Part shown: positions 50,277-59,272 of the stretch, piece after piece | Layout of the letters: each line of letters opens with the position of its first letter | How positions within the stretch are numbered: the first letter of the stretch is position 1 | Origin: an uncultured Pelagibacteraceae bacterium | GTDB taxonomy: Bacteria > Pseudomonadota > Alphaproteobacteria > Pelagibacterales > Pelagibacteraceae | DNA length: 64,000 nt | NCBI GenBank assembly: GCA_902560685.1 | Contig: CACEMT010000001.1 | Span: 91,252-155,251, forward strand | Direction: 5' to 3' | The notes under the pieces: model-generated | Database searches by the model: none | Seen by the model: the letters and a program-made list of their open reading frames with translations, nothing else | What the model was told of the DNA's origin: nothing | Made by a program: the position numbers and the translations under genes

Positions 50277-50402
50277 ATGAAAATTGCAAGTTCACTAAAA
50301 TCTCTAAAAAAAAGAGACCTTAATTCTAAATTAGTTAGAAGACGTGGCAGAGTTTACATAATTAATAAAAAAAATCCTAAGTTTAAAGCCAGACAAAAGT
50401 AG
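50277..50402 (+). CDS. rpmJ: 50S ribosomal protein L36
   Basis: 41 residues, too short for many gene lists. [36 protein letters not shown] matches L36 of alphaproteobacteria, which lacks the zinc cysteines. The ATG begins 7 bases after the 5S 3' end, so no separate promoter fits; it is probably co-transcribed with the 5S and may be translated from that transcript. Confidence 0.95.
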   Translation: MKIASSLKSLKKRDLNSKLVRRRGRVYIINKKNPKFKARQK

Positions 50403-50413
50403 TTTGTTATTTT

Positions 50414-51499
50414 ATGATAATTGGTTCAATATCAGAAAATAAGAATATAGAAAAAAGAATTTCTATAACTCCAGATATAGCAAAGAAGTATATTGCAAGT
50501 GGATTTCAAATTTTATTAGAAGCTGGTTATGGATCTCATTTAGATATTTCCGATGACAGATTTTTAAAAGAAGGCTGTAAAATAGAAAAAAAAGAAAATA
50601 TTTTAAATCAGTCAGATATAATTTTGCAGCTAGATTTACCTGAAGAAAAAAGTTTAGAATCCTTTCAAAATAATAAAATACTAATCGGAAATTTTAATTC
50701 CAGTCAAAATTTAGAAAAAATAAATAAGTTTAAATTAAAAAAAACATCTATATTTTCACTCGAACTTCTTCCTAGAATTACACGAGCACAATCAATGGAT
50801 ATTCTTTCATCACAAGCGAACTTAGCAGGATATAAAGCTGTTGTTGATTCATTTGCAGAATTTAAAAAAGCAATTCCAATGATGATGACTGCTGCAGGAA
50901 CTATATCTGCAGCAAAAGTATTAGTAGTTGGGGCAGGTGTTGCTGGCCTTCAAGCTATAGCAACAGCTAAAAGAATGGGAGCAATTGTATTTGCTACCGA
51001 CGTAAGAACTGCATCAAAAGAACAAGTCGAAAGTCTAGGAGGAAAATTTTTATTCGTTGAAGGTTCCGAAAATCTAGAGACAGAGAGTGGCTACGCAAAA
51101 GAAGCTTCAGATGAATTTAAAAAAAAACAAGAAGATTTATTGTACGAAACCCTAAAAAAAATAGATATCGTTATTTGTACAGCTCTTATTCCAGGAAAAA
51201 AAGCTCCATTAATTATTAAAGAAAAAATGATTGATGACATGCAGCCCGGGTCTATAATTTATGATCTTGCAGCTTCGCAAGGTGGAAATGCAGCATATAC
51301 AAAAGTCGATGAAATTGTTGAAAAAAATGGTGTAACAATACTTGGAGAAAAAAATATTTTAAATAAACTACCTGTATCTGCGTCAAATTTATATGCAAAG
51401 AATTTGTTTAATTTTGTTTTAAATCTTTATGATAAAAAAAATAATAAAATTAATATTAATTTAGAAGATGAAATTATTAATAAAACTTTGGTAAAGTAA
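50414..51499 (+). CDS. pntA: NAD(P) transhydrogenase subunit alpha 1
   Basis: 361 residues, the NAD(H)-binding domain I of proton-translocating transhydrogenase. Opening IGSISENKNIEKRISITPDIAKKY is the AlaDH/PNT signature, and the Rossmann loop VVGAGVAGLQAIATAKRMGA with FATDVRT follows. Part of the alpha-beta arrangement split into three polypeptides, common in alphaproteobacteria. The operon continues with pntA2, pntB and a transaldolase. Confidence 0.93.
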   Translation: MIIGSISENKNIEKRISITPDIAKKYIASGFQILLEAGYGSHLDISDDRFLKEGCKIEKKENILNQSDIILQLDLPEEKSLESFQNNKILIGNFNSSQNLEKINKFKLKKTSIFSLELLPRITRAQSMDILSSQANLAGYKAVVDSFAEFKKAIPMMMTAAGTISAAKVLVVGAGVAGLQAIATAKRMGAIVFATDVRTASKEQVESLGGKFLFVEGSENLETESGYAKEASDEFKKKQEDLLYETLKKIDIVICTALIPGKKAPLIIKEKMIDDMQPGSIIYDLAASQGGNAAYTKVDEIVEKNGVTILGEKNILNKLPVSASNLYAKNLFNFVLNLYDKKNNKININLEDEIINKTLVK

Positions 51500-51500
51500 T

Positions 51501-51809
51501 ATGGAAATAGATCCTTTTATATTTAGATTAAGTATATTTATTCTATCGATTTTTATTGGGTATTATGTTGTTTGGAGTGTTACACCTTCACTTCACACCC
51601 CTCTAATGTCAGTCACTAATGCAATTTCTTCAGTAATTATTGTTGGTGCTATAATTGCAGCTTTGGCAGGAAATTCTGTAAATATTTTTGATACTGCTAA
51701 TATCTATGGATTTTTGGCAATTATTTTAGCTGCAATAAATATTTTTGGGGGATTCCTCGTTACTCAAAGAATGCTTGCTATGTATAAAAAGAAAAGGAAA
51801 GACAAGTAA
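51501..51809 (+). CDS. NAD(P) transhydrogenase subunit alpha 2
   Basis: 102 residues with three hydrophobic segments and the HTPLMSVTNAISSVIIVGAI stretch typical of the PntAB membrane part (domain II, first half). It couples hydride transfer to proton movement across the inner membrane. Starts one base after the pntA1 stop and ends just before pntB. Confidence 0.93.
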   Translation: MEIDPFIFRLSIFILSIFIGYYVVWSVTPSLHTPLMSVTNAISSVIIVGAIIAALAGNSVNIFDTANIYGFLAIILAAINIFGGFLVTQRMLAMYKKKRKDK

Positions 51810-51811
51810 CT

Positions 51812-53206
51812 ATGTCAGCAAATTTATTAGCTATTTTTTATTTAATTTCTGGAATTTTATTTATTTTAGCCCTAAGAGGACTTTCATCTCCAGAGACATC
51901 GAGGCAAGGAAATTTATTTGGAATTATTGGAATGGCAATTGCAATTGGAGTTACTTTTTTATCAGTTGGGAATTTTTCTACAGGGTTTTTGTATGTTCTA
52001 GGTTTTTTAGTAATTGGAGGATCTGTCGGTGCGTTTATTGCATATAAAATACCAATGACAGCAATGCCAGAGCTTGTAGCAGGTTTTCATAGCTTAGTTG
52101 GTCTGGCTGCAGTATTTGTCGCAATATCAGCTTTCTTAAATCCTGAAGTTTTTAATTTAGGTTCACCTGGAGATATAAAAATAGCAAGTTTAATTGAAAT
52201 GTCACTGGGAGCTGCGATAGGAGCCATAACTTTTACAGGATCTATTATAGCTTTTTTAAAACTGAGAGGAATAATGTCAGGCTCTCCAATTACTTTTGCA
52301 GTTCAACACTATTTGAATTTGTCATTAGGATTGATTTTGATAGGTCTAATATTTTATTTATGCAAAACTCAAATTGATACTTGGTTTTGGACAATAATTC
52401 TAATTTCATTTTTACTTGGAATTCTGTTAATCATTCCAATAGGTGGGGCAGATATGCCAGTTGTTATATCTATGTTAAATTCATACTCAGGATGGGCAGC
52501 GGCAGGAATTGGTTTTACATTAGAAAACACTGCTTTAATAATTACAGGAGCTTTAGTTGGATCTTCTGGTGCAATTCTATCCTATATTATGTGTAAGGGG
52601 ATGAATCGATCTTTCTTTAATGTAATTCTAGGAGGCTTTGGTGGAACTGATCAATCTAAATCCAAAACAGATAAAGAACAGAGACCAGTTAAAAGTGGAA
52701 ATGCAGATGACGCAGCATTCTTAATGAAAAATGCATCATCTGTTATTATTGTTCCAGGTTACGGAATGGCAGTTGCACAGGCACAACATGCTTTAAGGGA
52801 AATGGTAGATGGATTAAAAAAAAATGGAGTAAAAGTAACTTACGCAATTCATCCTGTGGCAGGTAGAATGCCCGGTCATATGAATGTGTTGTTAGCGGAA
52901 GCAAACGTTCCATATGATGAAGTATTTGAATTAGAGGAAATAAATAATGATTTTGCTAATTGTGATGTAGCATATGTAATTGGTGCTAATGATGTTACTA
53001 ACCCCGTCGCCAAAACTGATCCACAAAGTCCAATATATGGAATGCCAATTTTAGATGTTGAGAAATCAAAATCAGTACTTTTTGTGAAAAGAAGCCTTTC
53101 ACCTGGATATGCTGGAATTGATAATGATTTATTTTATAGAGATAATACTTTAATGTTATTTGCAGATGCTAAAAAAATGACTGAGGACATTGTTAAAAAT
53201 CTATAA
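51812..53206 (+). CDS. pntB: NAD(P) transhydrogenase subunit beta
   Basis: 464 residues: about eight or nine membrane segments in the N-terminal half, then the NADP(H)-binding domain III with VPGYGMAVAQAQHALREM, IHPVAGRMPGHMNVLLAEANVPYDEV (a loop over the nicotinamide) and GANDVTNPVAKTDP. Forms the complete enzyme with the two alpha polypeptides and supplies NADPH from NADH at the expense of proton motive force. Confidence 0.94.
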   Translation: MSANLLAIFYLISGILFILALRGLSSPETSRQGNLFGIIGMAIAIGVTFLSVGNFSTGFLYVLGFLVIGGSVGAFIAYKIPMTAMPELVAGFHSLVGLAAVFVAISAFLNPEVFNLGSPGDIKIASLIEMSLGAAIGAITFTGSIIAFLKLRGIMSGSPITFAVQHYLNLSLGLILIGLIFYLCKTQIDTWFWTIILISFLLGILLIIPIGGADMPVVISMLNSYSGWAAAGIGFTLENTALIITGALVGSSGAILSYIMCKGMNRSFFNVILGGFGGTDQSKSKTDKEQRPVKSGNADDAAFLMKNASSVIIVPGYGMAVAQAQHALREMVDGLKKNGVKVTYAIHPVAGRMPGHMNVLLAEANVPYDEVFELEEINNDFANCDVAYVIGANDVTNPVAKTDPQSPIYGMPILDVEKSKSVLFVKRSLSPGYAGIDNDLFYRDNTLMLFADAKKMTEDIVKNL

Positions 53207-53209
53207 TTA

Positions 53210-53908
53210 ATGACTAAAATTTTTTGCGATATTGCAGAACTAAATACGATAAAAAAATTTAATAATAAAAAAATTGTAAAAGGATTTACTACAAATCCAA
53301 GCTTAATGAGAAATGCAGGAGCTAAAAATTATTCACAGTATTCAAAAAAAATTCTTAAAATTTCAAAAAAAAAACCAGTTTCTTTGGAGGTCTTCGCAGA
53401 TGATATGGTGAATATGAGAAAACAAGCATTAATAATTAATTCATGGGGCAATAATGTTTATGTAAAAATTCCGGTTACAAATTCAAAAGGAAAATTTATG
53501 GGCAAACTTATAAAAAATCTTAATAATCTAAATATAAAACTAAATATAACTGCAGTTTATACCTCTGGTCAAACTAGGCAAATTTTAAAAAATTTAAATA
53601 AAAAATCAAAAGTTATAATCTCAATATTTGCTGGAAGAGCTGCAGATGTAGGTAAAGATCCAATACCAGAATTTAAAAAAAGTATTAAATATTCAAAAAA
53701 ATTCAAAAATGTTGAAATTTTGTGGGCAAGCGTTAGGGAGCCTTATAATTATCTTCAAGCAAAGCAACTAGGATGTCATATTATAACAGTGCCACCTAAG
53801 TTAATCGAAAAGATTGAAAAATTTGGCAAACCATTTCAAAAACTTACTAAAGAAACTGTGGTTGGTTTTTTAAAAGATAGTAAAAAATCAAGATTTAGTA
53901 TTACTTAA
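53210..53908 (+). CDS. tal: Transaldolase family protein, short TalC-like form
   Basis: 232 residues, shorter than classical transaldolases, as in the fructose-6-phosphate aldolase/MipB group. FCDIAELN, KGFTTNPSLM, Schiff-base Lys86 in VKIPVT, NITAVYTSGQT and SIFAGRAAD are visible. It takes part in the non-oxidative pentose phosphate pathway together with tkt at 61470. Starts 3 bases after pntB; convergent with 53918 (9-base gap). Confidence 0.9.
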   Translation: MTKIFCDIAELNTIKKFNNKKIVKGFTTNPSLMRNAGAKNYSQYSKKILKISKKKPVSLEVFADDMVNMRKQALIINSWGNNVYVKIPVTNSKGKFMGKLIKNLNNLNIKLNITAVYTSGQTRQILKNLNKKSKVIISIFAGRAADVGKDPIPEFKKSIKYSKKFKNVEILWASVREPYNYLQAKQLGCHIITVPPKLIEKIEKFGKPFQKLTKETVVGFLKDSKKSRFSIT

Positions 53909-53917
53909 TAATTTAAA

Positions 53918-55162
53918 TTATATTTTTCTTTTATTATAAGCAGTCATAATTGCAAAATTAAGCCAAAATAGAACTGATGTATACGTTGAAAAAAAACTTC
54001 CTGATGGCAAAAATGGAATTAATGTACACAAAATAAATAATATTGCTGATAATTGATATTTATTCCTACTTTTAAAATAAGATTTTGATGAATAAAATAT
54101 GAAATAAAGAATAAAGATTGTAAAGCTTAAGAAGCCAAATAAACCTGTTTCTGACAAAATTTCAAAATGTATTTGATGTGGATGAGTTCCCATTATTTGA
54201 AAAGTAAAATCTTTATTTTGTTTTGTATAAATTTCTTTTACACTTTCTACTCTATAGTTTTTGATACCAACTCCAAATATATAATTTTTTTTAAAAACAT
54301 TTATTCCAGTATTGAAATGTGAACCATAAGTAGAGTTCAACATGAATTTTTTAATTCCATTTTTTTCAAAGATATTTGGCATTTGTGCAATAAATCTAGT
54401 TTTATAGTTTACGCTACTATAAATTAAAGAAATTATAATTATTATTGTTACTATTAAACCAATTATTTTTTTTTTTATACTCAATTCATAAGCAATAAAA
54501 AAAAATATAAAAATTGTTAAAAAAAACTTTATAAAATTAGATCTTTCTCCAATTAGAAACGAAACTCCAATCAATAAGATTAATGGTAAGTAATTATATT
54601 TTTTATTTTCAAATTCTTGATTAAAGTAAACGAAAGAAAATAAAGCAAAACCTATATAAAAATACCCAATAACTAATTCGTCTCCAATAAAACTTGTTAA
54701 TCTACCAGGCATATAAGAGGTATTGCCAGTCAAATTATGGCCTAAAAAATATTCAAAAACTAAATCAAAAAAAACAATTATAAAAATAATACTCCAAGTT
54801 TTAAAGATAATTTTTTCGAACAAATAATTTTTATATCTCAAAATATATTTTATTGCAGAAATGAAAATAATAATAAAAAAAAATTTTAAGACTCTATTGA
54901 AAGATAAACTAGGATCTTGACTAAAAATTAAATTTATAATGTAAGTTATCCATAGAAGAATTAAACTTATGAAAGTAAAATCTTTAAAATCAGAATAAAT
55001 TTTTTTTCTAAATATAAAAATTAAATAAGTAATACTTATTATTAATAAAAATAAATTAATTATTGAATTTCCCAATAGATAACTTAAAGGGAACAAACAT
55101 ATTAAAAATAATAATTGAATAATTAAAAAATTTTCTTTTTCTAGTTTTCTAAAGATGCTCAT
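53918..55162 (-). CDS. O-antigen ligase/polymerase family membrane protein
   Basis: 414 residues with about eleven hydrophobic segments. The motif GTHPHQIHFEILSETGLFGFLSF in a periplasmic loop is the Wzy_C/WaaL landmark with its conserved His. Such proteins join or polymerise undecaprenyl-linked glycan at the periplasmic face. It lies outside the island on the core side, so it may be the stable ligase for variable island glycans. Divided from the initiator tRNA by only 10 bases. Confidence 0.85.
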   Translation of the reverse strand: MSIFRKLEKENFLIIQLLFLICLFPLSYLLGNSIINLFLLIISITYLIFIFRKKIYSDFKDFTFISLILLWITYIINLIFSQDPSLSFNRVLKFFFIIIFISAIKYILRYKNYLFEKIIFKTWSIIFIIVFFDLVFEYFLGHNLTGNTSYMPGRLTSFIGDELVIGYFYIGFALFSFVYFNQEFENKKYNYLPLILLIGVSFLIGERSNFIKFFLTIFIFFFIAYELSIKKKIIGLIVTIIIIISLIYSSVNYKTRFIAQMPNIFEKNGIKKFMLNSTYGSHFNTGINVFKKNYIFGVGIKNYRVESVKEIYTKQNKDFTFQIMGTHPHQIHFEILSETGLFGFLSFTIFILYFIFYSSKSYFKSRNKYQLSAILFILCTLIPFLPSGSFFSTYTSVLFWLNFAIMTAYNKRKI

Positions 55163-55172
55163 AAAAAGATTT

Positions 55173-55249
55173 TGGTTGCGGGGGACGGATTTGAACCGCC
55201 GACCTCAAGGTTATGAGCCTTGCGAGCTACCAGGCTGCTCCACCCCGCG
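55173..55249 (-). tRNA. Initiator tRNA-fMet (CAT)
   Basis: 77 bases on the minus strand with CAT anticodon in the CTCATAA loop. The acceptor stem begins CGCGGGG and ends CCCCGCA, giving the C1:A72 mismatch of bacterial initiators; the stem GC pairs before the anticodon and encoded CCA end (55175-55173) are present. T-loop GGTTCAAATC is standard. Confidence 0.97.
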
Positions 55250-55257
55250 TCAATAAA

Positions 55258-55464
55258 TTATATTCTATTTTTTAGTCTATTTAATTTTTTTACTCTTTTA
55301 ATATTTTCCTGAAGAATTCTTTTTTTTTTCTCTGAAGGTTTTTCGTAAGTATTTTTTAACTTAATTACTTTAAAAAAACCATCTCTCTGAAGTTTTCTTT
55401 TTAAAACCCTCAGTGCTTGTTCAACATTATTATCTTTTACTTCTATTTTAATAACTACCTCCAA
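55258..55464 (-). CDS. rpsU: 30S ribosomal protein S21
   Basis: 68 residues from a TTG at 55464. KIEVKDNNVEQALRVLKRKLQRDGFFK, YEKPSEKKKR and NIKRVKKL match S21 of alphaproteobacteria. The 5' end is unusual: no ATG or GTG is in frame nearby; a GGAGG sequence at 55461-55457 could be the ribosome-binding site of an ATT codon at 55452-55450, which would start the protein at the family's usual place (IKIEVKDNN). The TTG start would include that GGAGG in the coding region. I list the longer version; the true N-terminus is uncertain by four codons. Confidence 0.9.
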   Translation of the reverse strand: MEVVIKIEVKDNNVEQALRVLKRKLQRDGFFKVIKLKNTYEKPSEKKKRILQENIKRVKKLNRLKNRI

Positions 55465-55503
55465 AAAAGAAACTTAACTATCATTTTAAGAATTAATTGT
55501 CCA

Positions 55504-56082
55504 TTAAATTGATTTTTTTTGTTTTTCAATTTTTTCTTTTTCTTTTTTCTCTCTTTTTATTCTTCTCTCAGCCTTTTCAATTGCTTCAACCAGATCTATT
55601 TGGTTAAATAATCCCATAGCCACTGGGTCCTTGGCATTCAGATTATTATAATTCCAATAACTTTTTTTTCTTATTAGAGTGACTGAGTTTTTTGTTATAC
55701 CAACTAGTTTAGCTATTTGAGAATCTTTTAGTATCGGATACTGTTTTATTAACCACAATGCAGAATCCGGTTTATCTTGTCTTTTTGATAAGGGAACATA
55801 TTTTTTAATTTTTTTATCTACACTATCAATGTTAATCTCGTAATAGTTTATTTTTAAAGGTCTATTTTTATCATCAGAAGAAAGTTTAATTTCTTCCCTT
55901 GTTAACTGACCAGATATAATTGGATTGTAACCAACTATACCCTTGGCCACTTCGCCATCAGCAATTCCTTGAATTTCAACTTCATGAAGTTTGCAAAATT
56001 CTGCAATTTGCTTAAATGTTAATGTTGTATTTTCTACCAACCAAACAGCTGTTGCCATTGGCATTAATGGTGCGTTTGACAT
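55504..56082 (-). CDS. DUF1013 family protein, TrcR-like
   Basis: 192 residues. MPMATAVWLVENTTLTFKQIAEFC, EVQGIADGEVA-like HEVEIQGIADGEVAKGI, GYNPIISGQLT and a second helix-turn-helix-like part PILKDSQIAKLVGITKNSV are the DUF1013 landmarks. This family is conserved in alphaproteobacteria; one member is reported as cell-cycle regulator TrcR in Caulobacter (from memory). C-terminus is charged and probably coiled. Separated from rpmE by 3 bases. Confidence 0.85.
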   Translation of the reverse strand: MSNAPLMPMATAVWLVENTTLTFKQIAEFCKLHEVEIQGIADGEVAKGIVGYNPIISGQLTREEIKLSSDDKNRPLKINYYEINIDSVDKKIKKYVPLSKRQDKPDSALWLIKQYPILKDSQIAKLVGITKNSVTLIRKKSYWNYNNLNAKDPVAMGLFNQIDLVEAIEKAERRIKREKKEKEKIEKQKKSI

Positions 56083-56085
56083 AAA

Positions 56086-56313
56086 TTATTTTTTTTCTGA
56101 TCTAAAGTTTTGAAATTTTTTATTAAACTTACTTACTCTTCCTTTATCAAGAATTTTTTGTTTTCCACCTGTCCAGGCTGAGTGTGAAATTGGATCAATT
56201 TCAAGTTTTAAGACTTCGCCCTCATTTCCCCAAGTTGATCTTGTTTCAAATTGTGTTCCATCAGTCATTTCAACTTTAATTTTGTGATAATTTGGATGTA
56301 TGTTTTTTTTCAT
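56086..56313 (-). CDS. rpmE: 50S ribosomal protein L31
   Basis: 75 residues. [19 protein letters not shown]-type opening and [25 protein letters not shown] are L31 motifs. No zinc-binding cysteines, so it is the C-minus form. ATG start; short gap to the upstream suhB. Ribosome component of the large subunit. Confidence 0.95.
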   Translation of the reverse strand: MKKNIHPNYHKIKVEMTDGTQFETRSTWGNEGEVLKLEIDPISHSAWTGGKQKILDKGRVSKFNKKFQNFRSEKK

Positions 56314-56348
56314 AGGAGGCTTTATAACAAAAGAATATTTAAAAACAA

Positions 56349-57089
56349 TTAAAAGTTATTAAGATTTTCTAACATTTTTTCATATACAGCATTGCTTGCA
56401 GCAAAAACTTGATGATCTTTAATTGCAGAACAGTTTATATCATTAATTTTTCCACCAGCTTCTTTGACGATTATTATACCAGCAGCTATATCCCAGATGT
56501 TTAAAGCTTTTTGAAAATATCCGTCATAACGACCTGCCCCAACATAAGCCATATCCAATGCAGCACTTCCAGACCTTCTATTGTTTAAAGTACTATTAAT
56601 TTCCTTTTTTCCACCAGTAGCAAAAAGGCATTCTTCTATTTTTTTTTTATTTGAAACTCTAATTCTTTGATTATTAAAAAATGCTCCATTATTTTTTTCT
56701 GCGAAGAACATTTCATTTTTTATTGGGTCAAAAATTAAACCGCTAACAATTTCTTGATTATTTCTTAAAGCTATAGATATTGCAAAGTGAGGGATCCCAT
56801 GTAGAAAATTTGTGGTTCCATCAATTGGATCAATAATCCAATAATTTTCTTTATCTGAATTTTTTAACTCTCCTATTTCTTCACCAATTATTGAAAAATT
56901 TTTTCTTGTTTTTGTTAATTCTTCGATGATAATTTTTTCAACTTTTTTATCAGAATTTGTTACAAAGTCCGATGGTCCTTTTGAAGATACTTGTAATTTT
57001 TCTAGTTCTCCGAAATCTCTTATTAATACTTTAGAAGCTTTCTCAGAAGCTTTAATCATAATATTCAAATTTGGAGATATCGAATTCAT
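56349..57089 (-). CDS. suhB: Inositol-1-monophosphatase family protein SuhB
   Basis: 246 residues: [17 protein letters not shown] (Glu70), [20 protein letters not shown] with metal ligands Asp87 and Asp90, and [15 protein letters not shown] (about 199-213). Lithium-sensitive phosphatases of this type act on myo-inositol-1-phosphate and, as SuhB, aid ribosomal RNA transcription. ATG start; 5 bases after efp. Confidence 0.93.
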   Translation of the reverse strand: MNSISPNLNIMIKASEKASKVLIRDFGELEKLQVSSKGPSDFVTNSDKKVEKIIIEELTKTRKNFSIIGEEIGELKNSDKENYWIIDPIDGTTNFLHGIPHFAISIALRNNQEIVSGLIFDPIKNEMFFAEKNNGAFFNNQRIRVSNKKKIEECLFATGGKKEINSTLNNRRSGSAALDMAYVGAGRYDGYFQKALNIWDIAAGIIIVKEAGGKINDINCSAIKDHQVFAASNAVYEKMLENLNNF

Positions 57090-57094
57090 TGTAT

Positions 57095-57655
57095 TTATAT
57101 TTTTTTTACGTATTCAATAGACCTTGTATCAACAATTATTTGATCACCGTTTTCAATAAATGGAGGTACTTGAATCTTTACACCATTGTCTAATATTGCA
57201 GGCTTATATGAAGATGAAACTGTCTGACCTTTTAATGCTACATCAGTGCTTTCTATTTCACAATTAACTTGGTTTGGTAATTCAATAGATATAGGTTTTT
57301 CTTCATAAAAACTTATTTTTACTTCTAATTCTTCTTTTAAAAATTTTCCTTTTTCTCCAACAATTTCTTTTTTTATATTTATTTGTTCAAAAGATTTTTG
57401 ATTTATAAAATAATAATCTATTTCATCTTCGTATAAAAAATTAAAATTGATTTCTTCTAATGAGGCTTTTTCAACAGTATCACTGGATCTAAATCTTTCG
57501 TTTATTTTAGTACCCTTATTTACGCTTTTCATTTCAATCTGATTAAATGCTCCACCTTTTCCAGGTTTTACATGTTGAGTTTTAAGAACTTCCCACAAAT
57601 CATCTTTGTGTTCCAAAAGCATTCCAGGTTTAATTTCATTTCCAGATATTTTCAT
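57095..57655 (-). CDS. efp: Translation elongation factor P
   Basis: 186 residues with the three OB-like domains. KPGMLLEHKDDLWEV and HVKPGKGGAFNQI contain the loop lysine (Lys33) that is modified in many bacteria; the last domain ends ENGDQIIVDTRSIEYVKK. EF-P relieves ribosome stalling at proline runs. ATG overlaps the upstream thiE stop by 4 bases. Confidence 0.96.
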   Translation of the reverse strand: MKISGNEIKPGMLLEHKDDLWEVLKTQHVKPGKGGAFNQIEMKSVNKGTKINERFRSSDTVEKASLEEINFNFLYEDEIDYYFINQKSFEQINIKKEIVGEKGKFLKEELEVKISFYEEKPISIELPNQVNCEIESTDVALKGQTVSSSYKPAILDNGVKIQVPPFIENGDQIIVDTRSIEYVKKI

Positions 57656-58275
57656 TTTAATTTTCTCATAGCTTCTTTTGGGTTTAGTTTTTTATTATTC
57701 CAAATGTAGCCTGAAATAGCTAAAAAGTTAGCTTTATTCAATAGAAGTTTTTTATAATTAGTATCTTTTATACCTCCTATTGCTACAACAGGAGTATTTG
57801 TTAATTTTTTAGCTAAAGTTAGTATTTTTAAACTTGCTTTGTATCTAATTTTTTTTGTTTTAGATGAATAAAATGATCCAAAAGCTAGGTAGTCTGCACC
57901 ATAATCAATAGCCTTTTTTGCTAATCTTATTGAATTATGACAAGTAATTCCAATAATTTTATTCTTTAATATTTTTCTTGCCATTAAAATATTCATATCT
58001 TTTTGACCCAAATGACATCCATCTGCATTAACTTTTTTTGCAATTACCGGATTGTCATTTATTAAAAATATAACTTTATGTTTTTTACAAATTTTTTTTA
58101 TTTTTTTCCCGATATAGATTTGATTCTTTAAGCTTTCTTTTTTCAGTCTTAATTGAAAAAAATTTACTTTTTTTGAACTTAATACTTGATTTAAATTAGA
58201 ATAAAATTCCTCTTCTTTAATTTCATTAGGAGAAATTAAATATATAAATCTCTTATTTTTTCTATTTTTCCTCAA
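57652..58275 (-). CDS. thiE: Thiamine-phosphate synthase-like protein
   Basis: 207 residues, TTG start overlapping the fba stop (14 bases). The TIM-barrel has FQLRLKK, LINDNP, DGCHLGQKDM, GITCHN, YLAFGSFYSSKTK and VVAIGGI, the ThiE landmarks. It couples HMP-PP with THZ-P to make thiamine phosphate. SAR11 are known to need the pyrimidine precursor from outside, so a retained ThiE makes sense. Confidence 0.9.
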   Translation of the reverse strand: MRKNRKNKRFIYLISPNEIKEEEFYSNLNQVLSSKKVNFFQLRLKKESLKNQIYIGKKIKKICKKHKVIFLINDNPVIAKKVNADGCHLGQKDMNILMARKILKNKIIGITCHNSIRLAKKAIDYGADYLAFGSFYSSKTKKIRYKASLKILTLAKKLTNTPVVAIGGIKDTNYKKLLLNKANFLAISGYIWNNKKLNPKEAMRKLK

Positions 58276-59272
58276 GTTCTTTGGACCATTTTCCTTGAGC
58301 TGCGAGGGAGCACATATTTGCTCTATGATTAAAAATTTCCTGTGTACCTTTAATATTTTTTATATCTTTAGACCAAAACTTAATAGCGCTTTGCTGTAAA
58401 GCTCTTCCATATGAGTAGCTCATTATAAAATTTGTATCATTAAATTTATTAATTAAGCTTAGGTTCTCGGCTGCCTCTATTTCAGTTTGACCACCTGATA
58501 AAAAAGCTATTCCGGGCACTTCTTTTGGAACAGAATCTTTTAAACATTTTAAAGTTAAATGAGCAATTTTTTCATTACTAATTTTTTCATTTGATTTATT
58601 TCCTGGAAGTATCATGTTTGGTTTTAAAATTATTCCTTCCAAAATAACCTTATGCTTAATTAGCTCTTCAAAACATTTTTTGATTACTTCTGAAGTTTTA
58701 TTTAAACAATCTTCAGCTGTATGATCTCCATCCATCAATACTTCGGGTTCTACAATTGGAACCATTCCATTTTCTTGAACTATAGAAGAGTACTTAGCTA
58801 AAGCATTAGCGTTGGCTTCAATTGATAATTTGCTAGGATATTTTTTTGAAATAATATAAATGCCTCTCCATTTAGTAAATCTTGCTCCAAGCTTATAGTA
58901 ATCCTTCAATCTTTCTCCCAAGCCATCCAACCCTTCTGTAATTTTTTCATCAGGTGAATCTGCCAGTGATTTTGCTCCTGTATCTACTTTTATTCCAGGC
59001 ACAGCTCCTGATGATGAAATTAACTCTGGAATAGTTTTTTTTGAGCTCGAGTTTTGTTTTATAGTTTCGTCATATAAAATCACACCACCGATGCATGTTT
59101 TCATACTTTCAGATGAAAAAAGTGTTTCTCTAAACATCAGCCTATTTTCTGGAGTTGACTCAACATTTACAGCGCCAAGTCTCTTAGTCATTGTTCCAGT
59201 ACTTTCATCAGCAGCCAATATACCTTTTCCGTGAGATAAAATTTTTAATACGATGTTATTTAATTCAGACAT
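58262..59272 (-). CDS. fba: Class I fructose-bisphosphate aldolase
   Basis: 336 residues. Eukaryotic-type class I aldolase: GKGILAADESTGTMTKR, FRETLFSS, FTKWRGIY (132-139), PIVEPEVL (172-179), Schiff-base Lys217 in IILKPNM, and SGGQTEIEA. Catalyses fructose-1,6-bisphosphate cleavage or its reverse. Member of the tkt-gap-pgk-fba block, in which each gene overlaps or nearly touches the next. Confidence 0.94.
   Translation of the reverse strand: MSELNNIVLKILSHGKGILAADESTGTMTKRLGAVNVESTPENRLMFRETLFSSESMKTCIGGVILYDETIKQNSSSKKTIPELISSSGAVPGIKVDTGAKSLADSPDEKITEGLDGLGERLKDYYKLGARFTKWRGIYIISKKYPSKLSIEANANALAKYSSIVQENGMVPIVEPEVLMDGDHTAEDCLNKTSEVIKKCFEELIKHKVILEGIILKPNMILPGNKSNEKISNEKIAHLTLKCLKDSVPKEVPGIAFLSGGQTEIEAAENLSLINKFNDTNFIMSYSYGRALQQSAIKFWSKDIKNIKGTQEIFNHRANMCSLAAQGKWSKELEEK

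Noticed and set aside
51745-52047. A 100-residue reading frame overlapping pntA2 and pntB
   Set aside because: It is in another frame of two well-supported transhydrogenase genes and has no recognisable protein features.
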